Assembly (NCBI GenBank): GCA_029251525.1
Contig: JAQXDE010000035.1
Span: 434,001 to 498,000, forward strand
Length of the DNA: 64,000 nt
Reading direction: 5' to 3'
Source: Saprospiraceae bacterium
GTDB taxonomy: Bacteria; Bacteroidota; Bacteroidia; Chitinophagales; Saprospiraceae
Below the pieces are notes generated by a model. It saw only the letters and a program-made list of their open reading frames with translations. It was not told where the DNA came from and did not search any database. The position numbers and the translations under genes were made by a program. This document shows, one piece after another, positions 27,170 to 35,377 of this stretch. The stretch's first letter is position 1. Each line of letters starts with the position of its first letter.

Positions 27170-29746
27170 ATGAAGAAATTTTCCTTAATTACTTTGTTAA
27201 CATTTCTTTTTGCTAGTTCATTCTTCGCAAATAGTAATATATCTGTAGATAGTCTTAGATCCACTTTTTTAGGGCAGACTGGGGATGTCTATGTGAATAG
27301 TTTAAATGAAGCTTCAATGGCTTTATTAAATAATGGGCAATTAGATGACGCAAATCTCTTCGCAAATGAGGCGTTGAATGTAGCAAGAGTTTCAAATTAC
27401 TCAATAGGGGCGGCAACAGCATTTGATAGGCTAGGAATGGTTTGTCAGGCCAAGTATGACTACACCAATGCAATGAAATTTTTTGTAAATAGTTTGAAAG
27501 TCAGAAATAATAATGATGATAAATTTGGGATTGCTACGTCTAAAAATTTCATTGGAGTAGTTTTTTTTCAACAAGAAAATCCTGAAAGTAGTGAAGAGAA
27601 CTTAGTCAATTCCTTAATTATTAGAGAGGAGTTAAAAGATTGGAAAGGCTGTGCTGAAACGAATAAAAATCTAGCTGATTTATATTTATTTAAAAAACTT
27701 TATGGAAAATCTCAGGAGCATTATGATAAGGCATTTCAATTGCAGCGAGATTTGGAGGATTATAAAAGCGCAGCAGAAACAGCAAGTCATATTGGCGGAA
27801 TTTTGACAGATCTTGGTAATTTTGATGGTGCTTTAGTCTATTACAGAATGTCTTTGGATTTGAATAGTTCTATTGAAGATTTGCAAGGGATTTCAAACGA
27901 CTTTAATAATATCTCACTTGCAAATATTGAACAAGGGACGTATTACGAAGCCGAAGACGCTAATATGAGAGCAATGGGTATACGGCAGGAATTGGAAGAT
28001 AAGTTAGGGGTTGCGGAATGTTATAAAAACTATGGAATTATATATAGCAATCTTGGACTTAATGATAAAGCAAAAGAAAACTTGGTAAAGAGTATTGAGC
28101 TATTGAATGTTATAAAAACTCAACCAGGAAAACAAGAGATATATAGAAGTATTTCTGATACATATTATAAGTTAAATGATTATAAAAAAGCTTATGTTAA
28201 TCAATTAGCATATGTAAAAGAAAAAGAAGAGTTATTTAGCTTTGAAAAGTCGACTGCACTTCTAGAGTTAACCACAAAATATGAATCTGAATTTGCTGCT
28301 GAAAAACAAACTGCTGAAATAGCCATTCTAAAGCAAAGTGAAACCTATAACCAGAAATTCAATTATTTTCTTTTTGCTCTTCTAGGTTTAGGTATTCTGT
28401 TTATGACATGTTTATTCAAAGGTTATGATCGTAAGAAAAGGGATAATGCTACTTTGATTATTAAGAATGATGAAATTAAAAAGCAAAGTGAGGAAATTTC
28501 TTTACAACATAGTATGTTGGAAGAAAAGAATGTTAACCTTGATGATTTAAATAGTAAGCTCGTTGATGAAATGGCGGAAAGAGAAAGTATTGAACAATCA
28601 TCTTTTGCTAGAGACAGATTTTTAGCTACCATGGCACATGAGATGAGAACTCCGATGAATATTATTACTGGTTTAACTCATTTATTGCTAGAAGAAAATC
28701 CGAGACCTGAACAAGTTGAACATTTGAGAACGTTACAATTCTCAGCGAATAATTTAGTTGTGTTTATAAATGATGTTTTGGATTATTCTAAAATTGAGGC
28801 AGGTAGAATCACTTTGGAAAAACGTGATTTTTCTATTCGACAAACTTTTGAAGATGTATTGACAAGATTTAAATTACCGGCAGAGGATAAAGGGATTGGT
28901 CTTAATATTACAATGGATGCCAAAATTCCAGAGATGGTAACTGGGGATTCAGTTCGATTAAATCAGATCATGACAAACTTAATTGCAAATAGTATTTCGT
29001 CAACTGAAAATGGAGCAATTGAAATCAATGCTAAGTTATATGAGATGTCTAAAAAGTATATGACCATTGTTTTGTCAATAGCAGATACTGGTGAGGGAAT
29101 GGATCAAGAACAATTAGAGGAAATGTTTACTGATTTTAATCGAAAATCTTCTGATACCTTTGAAGGATATGGAAATTCAGGATTGGAATTAGCTATTACA
29201 AAAAGATTAGTTGATTTGCAAAATGGAAGAATTGAAGCAACTTCAAAAGTTGGTGTAGGCACTAGTTATGTTCTTTACCTTCCATTCAAAATGGCAGATG
29301 GTAAATCCAAAGGAAATAAAAACAAAAAAGCAGAAAAGAAATCATTTACACATTTAGCAGGCAATAGAGTTTTGCTCGTAGAAGATAATAAAATCAATCA
29401 ATTGGTTGTGGCGAAATTATTACGGAAACTTGATATAGAGGTAATAACTGCAGATAATGGTCTGGAAGCATTAGAGGCTATTGGAAGAATGTATTTCGAT
29501 CTTTGTTTAATGGACATTCAAATGCCAAAAATGGATGGTTATCGAGCAACTGCTGAAATTAGAAAAAATTTAGATCCACGGAAACGAGATCTGCCAATTA
29601 TTGCTTTAACAGCTTCAGCATTTTTGACGGAGAAAGAAAAGGCGAAATTATTTGGTATGAATGACCATGTTGGAAAACCATTTGGCCAAGAAGACTTATT
29701 AGAAAAAATTAGCGATTGTTTAGCTGTACATGCCAAATTATTGTAG
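27170..29746 (+). CDS. TPR-containing hybrid sensor histidine kinase/response regulator
   Basis: 858 residues. A Sec signal precedes about seven TPR repeats in the periplasm (about 45-360), then one membrane helix (about 397-415, FLFALLGLGILFMTCLF), a coiled-coil linker, HisKA with phospho-acceptor H490 (ATMAHEMRTPMNII), HATPase_c, and a receiver domain with D782 (LCLMDIQMPKMDGY). The ATPase has an intact N box (NLIANSIS) and G1 (ADTGEGM), but G2 reads YGNSGLELAI instead of G-x-G-L-G-L. There is no DNA-binding domain, so output goes by phosphorelay to an unknown partner or by protein contact. It is monocistronic with a strong terminator. Confidence 0.92.
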   Translation: MKKFSLITLLTFLFASSFFANSNISVDSLRSTFLGQTGDVYVNSLNEASMALLNNGQLDDANLFANEALNVARVSNYSIGAATAFDRLGMVCQAKYDYTNAMKFFVNSLKVRNNNDDKFGIATSKNFIGVVFFQQENPESSEENLVNSLIIREELKDWKGCAETNKNLADLYLFKKLYGKSQEHYDKAFQLQRDLEDYKSAAETASHIGGILTDLGNFDGALVYYRMSLDLNSSIEDLQGISNDFNNISLANIEQGTYYEAEDANMRAMGIRQELEDKLGVAECYKNYGIIYSNLGLNDKAKENLVKSIELLNVIKTQPGKQEIYRSISDTYYKLNDYKKAYVNQLAYVKEKEELFSFEKSTALLELTTKYESEFAAEKQTAEIAILKQSETYNQKFNYFLFALLGLGILFMTCLFKGYDRKKRDNATLIIKNDEIKKQSEEISLQHSMLEEKNVNLDDLNSKLVDEMAERESIEQSSFARDRFLATMAHEMRTPMNIITGLTHLLLEENPRPEQVEHLRTLQFSANNLVVFINDVLDYSKIEAGRITLEKRDFSIRQTFEDVLTRFKLPAEDKGIGLNITMDAKIPEMVTGDSVRLNQIMTNLIANSISSTENGAIEINAKLYEMSKKYMTIVLSIADTGEGMDQEQLEEMFTDFNRKSSDTFEGYGNSGLELAITKRLVDLQNGRIEATSKVGVGTSYVLYLPFKMADGKSKGNKNKKAEKKSFTHLAGNRVLLVEDNKINQLVVAKLLRKLDIEVITADNGLEALEAIGRMYFDLCLMDIQMPKMDGYRATAEIRKNLDPRKRDLPIIALTASAFLTEKEKAKLFGMNDHVGKPFGQEDLLEKISDCLAVHAKLL

Positions 29747-29768
29747 ATGTTCCCAAATTGTAGAAGGT

Positions 29769-29806
29769 AAAGCCCAAATATTCATAATGAATATTTGGGC
29801 TTTTTT
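29769..29806 (+). terminator. strong intrinsic terminator
   Basis: A 17-bp near-perfect stem AAAGCCCAAATATTCAT / ATGAATATTTGGGCTTT with a one-base loop and TTTTTT on the right. It lies between the convergent kinase and MFS genes. Confidence 0.9.
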
Positions 29807-29840
29807 ATTCCGAATATTTAGTTGTCTTTTTGGGTTGGAA

Positions 29841-31028
29841 TTATTTTAAAGGAGGAACGTCGGATGTGTTTTTAGCTAAAGCGATTAAACCTATAATTGG
29901 ACCTATTGCTAAAGTAATATAGATATACCTTGAGTCAATTTGACTTTCTAAACTATTTAATAACTGGATACTAAAAATTGTAATGAAAAAACCAATGCAA
30001 TTAACGATAGTCAACGCTGTCCCCTTTGATTCTGCTATTGCATTTTGAGCTACCAAGGTGGAGAATAATGGAGAGTCAGCAATGACCACTATCCCCCAAA
30101 TGATAAGAAATAAAATTAAGAATATCTTAGAAGAAAAGAAAAAAATTATTGGTGAAAGGATGCAAAGAATGCATGATAATAGAAGAGCTGAAAAAGCAGT
30201 TTTTTTTATTCCATAATGTTGAGAAATATATCCCCCGATCACACATCCAATTCCACCGACTGCAATGATTATAAATGATAATAGAGATATATTTATCTCT
30301 TCTTCAGGATTTAATTTTAAAAAAGTTGCAATAATAACAGGAACAAATGCCCAAAAAGCATATAACTCCCACATATGTCCAAAATATCCGAAGGCTGATG
30401 AACGAAACTCTTTGTTTTTAAAGACGGTCAAAAAAGCAGATAAATCAATCCTTTTACTTTGTTTACGAAATGGGCCGTTGGGAACTAGAGTAAACATTAA
30501 GAAACCACCTAAGGTTGCTAGTCCAGAGGTGACAAAAATAATTAATCTCCAAGGGGAATTAGTCCCTAATCCTTTTAATAAATGTGGCAATGCAGTTCCT
30601 AAAACTAAGGCTCCAACTAAAAACCCTAACGATTTCCCTAAACCCTTTTTAAAGAAATCAGATGCTATTTTCATTCCAACAGGATAAATACCAGCCAAAA
30701 AAAAGCCAGTCATAAATCGAAAGAAAAATAAACTCGGAAATGTATTGTTATTGAAAGTTGTTCCAAGATTAAATACGGCTCCTAAAACTGCGCTTATTAA
30801 AAAAACTTTAGACGTTGCAAATCGGTCTGCTATTGTTAGAATTGCAAAAATTAAAGTTCCAAAAATAAATCCAATTTGTACAGCAGATGTTAGATGCCCC
30901 AATGCACTACTTTCTAAACTAAAAGATTCTAGTAGGTCACCCATCACAGCGTTACCCGCAAACCAAAGAGAAGTACAGCAGAATTGTGAGAAAACAATAA
31001 TAGGTAAAACTCGATTTTGAATTGACAT
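29841..31028 (-). CDS. major facilitator superfamily transporter
   Basis: 395 residues, twelve predicted helices in two halves. The loop between helices 2 and 3 has a weak MFS motif (ADRFATSK). The opening QNRVLPIIVFSQFCCTSLWFAGNAV resembles MFS carriers annotated as general permeases in Bacteroidota. The substrate is not evident. The ATG directly follows the TAA of the upstream glycosyltransferase gene, so the two are translated from one message; the pairing may mean export of a lipid-linked or free saccharide, which is inference. Confidence 0.85.
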   Translation of the reverse strand: MSIQNRVLPIIVFSQFCCTSLWFAGNAVMGDLLESFSLESSALGHLTSAVQIGFIFGTLIFAILTIADRFATSKVFLISAVLGAVFNLGTTFNNNTFPSLFFFRFMTGFFLAGIYPVGMKIASDFFKKGLGKSLGFLVGALVLGTALPHLLKGLGTNSPWRLIIFVTSGLATLGGFLMFTLVPNGPFRKQSKRIDLSAFLTVFKNKEFRSSAFGYFGHMWELYAFWAFVPVIIATFLKLNPEEEINISLLSFIIIAVGGIGCVIGGYISQHYGIKKTAFSALLLSCILCILSPIIFFFSSKIFLILFLIIWGIVVIADSPLFSTLVAQNAIAESKGTALTIVNCIGFFITIFSIQLLNSLESQIDSRYIYITLAIGPIIGLIALAKNTSDVPPLK

Positions 31029-32402
31029 TTATTGTTTTTTCTGATACAAAATGAGGCTAACGTTAAGTTTTTTTATTTCTTTTAGCATTGTCCAATTTTG
31101 TTCTAAATCATCAATTTCATCATCTGTAAAATCATTGAAAATATTAGAATAGAATATATATTCTTGTTTAGATAAATCTTTTTCTGCGAAGTGTTTCTCC
31201 GATTCATTTAAATCGATATAACTTAGGGACAAAAGATTAGGAAACGCAGAGCCGATTTCTTCTAGAGGTATTTTCTCTTTTTTGATAAAATCAATCATCT
31301 GAGTTCTTAATTCGTAATAGGGTAGATGTGCCAATGTTGAATCCCATCCTTGAGATATTTTTTTAGGATAAACCCAAAGGTTTCCAGAGAGTAAACCAAG
31401 AAAGCAAATGGTAAAAAAAGCAGTCTTTAATTTTTGTCTTTCCACATACTTATAAATCAGGTAAAGAATAAGGCAATCAATAATTATATAAATTGGTAAC
31501 AAATAACGATGTCCCAAAAGCATTCTATGGATAACTAAAGCCGGGGTCAAAAAGAAAATTAGGGTTGAAAATAAAATTAATATTTGCTTGATCTTTAAAT
31601 CAAGTTGCAACTTTGCTTTGAAAATACTAGAACTTAAAATTAATAAAACTAGGAATAAAATAATTCTCCCAAAATCAAGTAATCGCCATCCTAAGACTAC
31701 TATGTTTTTTAAAACTCCTTGAAAATCAACTTTCTCAAAAGCAGGCGCCCATGGAGAATTTTCATGATAACCAATCCAACCGGTATTTAAATAATGTAAA
31801 ATTAAGAAGATCAATCCTATACCTACACCAAATGAATAAGGTAGGATGTTTACCGAAATGTGTTTAAATTTTAATTCTTTTCTCAAAATGAAAAAATAAT
31901 TAATAAAGTCAAATGAAAAAATTGCAGCAGCAACCATAATTCCTCTCATGCTAATCAAACATAATCCAGCTACTCCAATGGCTAATATTTTTCTTTTCTG
32001 GTTGAAGGCTCCATCTAAACTCATCAAGAAGAAAAAAGCAATAGCAATATCAGGAGTTACTAAAATAGCTTGACCGGCTAAACAAGGATCGACAATTAAT
32101 AACAATATAAATGCAAAAGTGAAAATGGAGTCTTGGAAAAAGTATTTCCCTAGTTTCTCTGCATAAAAAATTATTCCCATTAAAAATGGTAACATGGCAA
32201 AATGACTCGTAACTAAACTTTTTCCAAATATTTTCCAAATAAGTGCAATGTAAATACCAAAGGTGGGAGGATGTCCACTATCAATATTTTCAGGAAGAAA
32301 AAAGAAGCTAAAATTATTATCAAAATAGAATTGAGCATGAATAGATCCGAGTTGAACGGTATCCCAAAAGAAGAAATTATCGCGAACTATAAAAGTTAAC
32401 AA
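31029..32402 (-). CDS. GT-C fold membrane glycosyltransferase, start unclear
   Basis: At least 457 residues with about ten helices. Loop 1 carries FFWDTVQLGSIHAQFYFDN and then IDSGHPPTFGIYIALIW, the D and H-P-P-x-F signature of GT39-like enzymes. As drawn it starts at a TTG at 32400-32402, which cuts into the first helix. The frame continues upstream to a TGA and reads IKQKFQRYGILLFYASAVLL from an ATT at 32454-32456, a complete first helix. Just before that, an ATG followed by AAAA lies one base out of frame. The true start is therefore the ATT or a frameshifted ATG. The MFS gene follows without a gap. Confidence 0.75.
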   Translation of the reverse strand: MLTFIVRDNFFFWDTVQLGSIHAQFYFDNNFSFFFLPENIDSGHPPTFGIYIALIWKIFGKSLVTSHFAMLPFLMGIIFYAEKLGKYFFQDSIFTFAFILLLIVDPCLAGQAILVTPDIAIAFFFLMSLDGAFNQKRKILAIGVAGLCLISMRGIMVAAAIFSFDFINYFFILRKELKFKHISVNILPYSFGVGIGLIFLILHYLNTGWIGYHENSPWAPAFEKVDFQGVLKNIVVLGWRLLDFGRIILFLVLLILSSSIFKAKLQLDLKIKQILILFSTLIFFLTPALVIHRMLLGHRYLLPIYIIIDCLILYLIYKYVERQKLKTAFFTICFLGLLSGNLWVYPKKISQGWDSTLAHLPYYELRTQMIDFIKKEKIPLEEIGSAFPNLLSLSYIDLNESEKHFAEKDLSKQEYIFYSNIFNDFTDDEIDDLEQNWTMLKEIKKLNVSLILYQKKQ

Positions 32403-32540
32403 TACAGCCGAGGCGTAAAATAAGAGTATACCGTAACGTTGAAATTTTTGCTTAATGACTTTTCATTTTGAATTGAATAATATTTTTTAGTCCTTAGAAG
32501 AAAATTTGAAGACACAAAGTAAAATGAAAAAATCAAGAAC

Positions 32541-34145
32541 ATGACTCAATTTTTAAGTTTTTTCGCATTTACAGCCTTTGTAGCATTTTTTGCTGCTTGG
32601 CAACTTCGTAAAGATAGCTTAAATACTACTGATGGATATTTCTTAGGAGGAAGGAGTTTAACTGGTGTGGTGATAGCTGGTTCGCTTTTGTTGACAAATA
32701 TTTCAACAGAGCATTTAATTGGGATGAATGGTTCAGCATATGAAAATGGTGCAATAATTATTGCTTGGGAAGTAACCTCAGCCTTGGCATTGGTTGCAGC
32801 TGCTTTGTATTTTGTTCCACGATATTTACAAATGGGTTTGACAACTATTCCTGAGTTTTTAGAAAAACGATTTGATGGACTTACTAGGACTATAATTGCC
32901 TTGATGTTAATTATTTCATTTGTGACCACACTTTTGCCGATAGTTCTTTATTCTGGTGCATTGAGTATAGAAAGTGTTTTTGAGATATCTAGCTCTTTAG
33001 GGATTTCTCAAAATCAAGGACTTTGGTTAACCGTCGTTGTTGTCGGAACTATCGGTTCGATTTATGCAATTTTTGGTGGTTTAAAAATGGTAGTTTATAC
33101 CGATACAATAAATGGATTTGGTTTATTAATTGCTGGTTTAGCCATTCCTATCTTTGCACTACTAGATATAGGGGATGGAAATATGGTTGATGGTTTAACA
33201 AAAGTATTTAACCATGCTCCAGAAAAATTTAAGGTAATTAGTAATGAAAATTCAATTGGTCAAGGTTCACGTGATGCTACACTTCCTTTTAGTGTATTAT
33301 TTACGGGGCTGATAATTAACCAGTTATATTTTTGGACAATGCATCAATCGATTATTCAACGGGCACTTGGAGCGGTAAGCATCAAAGAAGCACAAAAAGG
33401 ATTGCTCTATACAGGAGTTTTGAAAATATTAATTCCATTGGTCATAGTTTTACCTGGAATAATAGGGTTTTATTATTTTGGAGACAGTCTTTATGGAGAT
33501 GCAAGAGATACAGTTTATCCTCAATTGGTCAAAAGAGTTTTGCCCGTTTGGATGACTGGATTTTTTGTGGCTGTCATGGTAGGTGCAATTTTAAGTACCT
33601 TTAATAGTGCCTTAAATAGTGCAGCTACAATTTGGAGTTTAGGAATTTATAAAAGATATATCTCACCATTAGCTAATGAAAAGAGGACTGTATGGATGGG
33701 AAAAATGGTTTCTGCTGGCTTGGCAATATTTGCAATCTTGATTGCCCCATTCGTGGCAAATGCACCCGACGGCTTATATCAATTATTGCAGCAATTGAAT
33801 GGAATATTTTTCATTCCTATGGCAACGGTAATTTTAGCGGGGTTCTTTTTTCCTAAAGTTTCTGCATTGGGAGCAAAGGTGGGTTTGATATTTGGATTAA
33901 TATTTTATGTGACGTTGAATTTTGTATTGGAAGTTGATCTACATTTTGTTCATATTTGGGGGATCGAGTTTGTATTAAATGTTGGTGTAATGCATTTAGT
34001 TTCTAATGTGTACCCACGAACCAATATGTTTAAAATCACTAACTCCGGAGTTGTTGAAATTGAACAATGGAAATATGCAAAATTATTAAGCTGGATTTTG
34101 TTAGTTGTTACAGTACTCATATATGTATTACTAGGTTTCCTCTAA
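32541..34145 (+). CDS. sodium/solute symporter (SSS family, SGLT-like)
   Basis: 534 residues with about fourteen helices. Family motifs: GYFLGGRSLTGVVIAGSLLL with TNISTEHLIGMNG (sodium-site helix), and the conserved middle stretch TINGFGLLIAG. The pattern is closest to sugar-type SSS carriers (vSGLT-like) of Bacteroidota, so sodium-coupled uptake of a monosaccharide or similar solute is likely but not proven. It is monocistronic, divergent from the glycosyltransferase at 32402 and followed by its own terminator. Confidence 0.9.
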   Translation: MTQFLSFFAFTAFVAFFAAWQLRKDSLNTTDGYFLGGRSLTGVVIAGSLLLTNISTEHLIGMNGSAYENGAIIIAWEVTSALALVAAALYFVPRYLQMGLTTIPEFLEKRFDGLTRTIIALMLIISFVTTLLPIVLYSGALSIESVFEISSSLGISQNQGLWLTVVVVGTIGSIYAIFGGLKMVVYTDTINGFGLLIAGLAIPIFALLDIGDGNMVDGLTKVFNHAPEKFKVISNENSIGQGSRDATLPFSVLFTGLIINQLYFWTMHQSIIQRALGAVSIKEAQKGLLYTGVLKILIPLVIVLPGIIGFYYFGDSLYGDARDTVYPQLVKRVLPVWMTGFFVAVMVGAILSTFNSALNSAATIWSLGIYKRYISPLANEKRTVWMGKMVSAGLAIFAILIAPFVANAPDGLYQLLQQLNGIFFIPMATVILAGFFFPKVSALGAKVGLIFGLIFYVTLNFVLEVDLHFVHIWGIEFVLNVGVMHLVSNVYPRTNMFKITNSGVVEIEQWKYAKLLSWILLVVTVLIYVLLGFL

Positions 34146-34146
34146 T

Positions 34147-34192
34147 ATTAAGAGTTTGGTTTTGGTTGTTATCCGGAACCAAACTTTTAATA
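34147..34192 (+). terminator. intrinsic terminator after the symporter gene
   Basis: Stem TTAAGAGTTTGGTT / AACCAAACTTTTAA with a loop of about 14 nt. It begins two bases after the stop. Confidence 0.65.
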
Positions 34193-34453
34193 TTTAGAAT
34201 TTAATAATTATAATTTAATAGTAATATTTTGAAATATTGTTTCCTGCTTTTTTGATAAATGTCATTAAGCACAGGAAAAATGTGTTATAGGTATTAAAGA
34301 GTTAGCTATAACATTTGTTATTACTAGCTATACGATTTCATAGAAATTGATAGGTCAGGTTTTATTTTATTATTTCTCTGTTATTTTACTTAAACTTGTC
34401 AAATAATAATCTGATTGAATCAGTATTTATTGTTTAACCAATAATAATTTTAT

Positions 34454-35368
34454 ATGGAATTATCAACAGCTATCCAAGAACTATCACAAGATGTATTATT
34501 AATAGTTGCGTTACCCATTTTTTTATTAGCCGTTGCTGCAGAGTGGTATTATGAGAAGTATAAAGATTTAGAAATATATAAAGGTAAAGATTTTTTGGCT
34601 TCACTTTCTATGGCAATGATTACAGCTGTAGTTGAATTTTTGCCTAAAGTATTGGCTTTTGTCGCTTTTTATTATTTGCATGAATGGTCTCCATTAAGAG
34701 ACTTAATAGGAAGACAATGGTGGGCATTTGGATTATTATTTTTCTTAGATGATTTTGCATATTATTGGTTTCATAGAATGAATCATGAAGTTCGACTGTT
34801 TTGGGCAGGTCATGTTTCACACCATTCATCAGAATATATGAATTTTGGAACTGCGTTGCGTCAAGGGGCAGGAGAACGTTTGCATAAATATTTCTTTTGG
34901 TTGTGGATTCCTCTTTTGGGTTTCGATCCATTAATGATATTCGTGGTACATTCATTTAATCTTTTATATCAATTTTGGACACATACAGAGTTGATAAAAA
35001 AAGCTCATCCATTAATTGAATTTTTTATGAATACTCCTTCCCACCATCGTGTGCATCACGCTAGTAATATTCGTTATTTGGATAGAAATCATGGAGGGGT
35101 ATTAATTATTTGGGATCGATTATTTGGAACGTTTTCTGAGGAAAAAGATTTTGAAAAACCTATTTATGGATTGACTGTAAATATTGAAACATATAATCCA
35201 ATAAAAGTAGCGAGCCATGAATATGGTGCTATATGGAAAGATGTCCGACGTGCTAAAACTTGGAAAGATCGATGGAATTATATTTTTAATGCACCAGGTT
35301 GGAGTCATGATGGAGAAGATTTAAGAGCAGTAACCTTGAGGAAGAAGATTTATGAAAGTGGAAAATAA
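34454..35368 (+). CDS. fatty acid hydroxylase / sterol desaturase family membrane protein
   Basis: 304 residues, di-iron membrane hydroxylase. The histidine boxes are complete: H107-RMN-H111, H120-VS-H123-H124, and H197-H198-RV-H201-H202, plus H177 and H213 (RNHGGVLIIWDRLFGTF). Four to five membrane helices surround them. The family hydroxylates or desaturates lipids such as sphingoid bases, sterols or alkyl chains. The substrate here is unknown. The next gene starts 9 nt downstream, so it is co-transcribed with the FAD/iron-sulfur dehydrogenase. Confidence 0.9.
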   Translation: MELSTAIQELSQDVLLIVALPIFLLAVAAEWYYEKYKDLEIYKGKDFLASLSMAMITAVVEFLPKVLAFVAFYYLHEWSPLRDLIGRQWWAFGLLFFLDDFAYYWFHRMNHEVRLFWAGHVSHHSSEYMNFGTALRQGAGERLHKYFFWLWIPLLGFDPLMIFVVHSFNLLYQFWTHTELIKKAHPLIEFFMNTPSHHRVHHASNIRYLDRNHGGVLIIWDRLFGTFSEEKDFEKPIYGLTVNIETYNPIKVASHEYGAIWKDVRRAKTWKDRWNYIFNAPGWSHDGEDLRAVTLRKKIYESGK

Positions 35369-35377
35369 AAAGATTGA

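Noticed and set aside
32546-32929. 127-codon minus-strand frame in the symporter gene
   Set aside because: It is antisense to a conserved SSS N-terminus; no motif.
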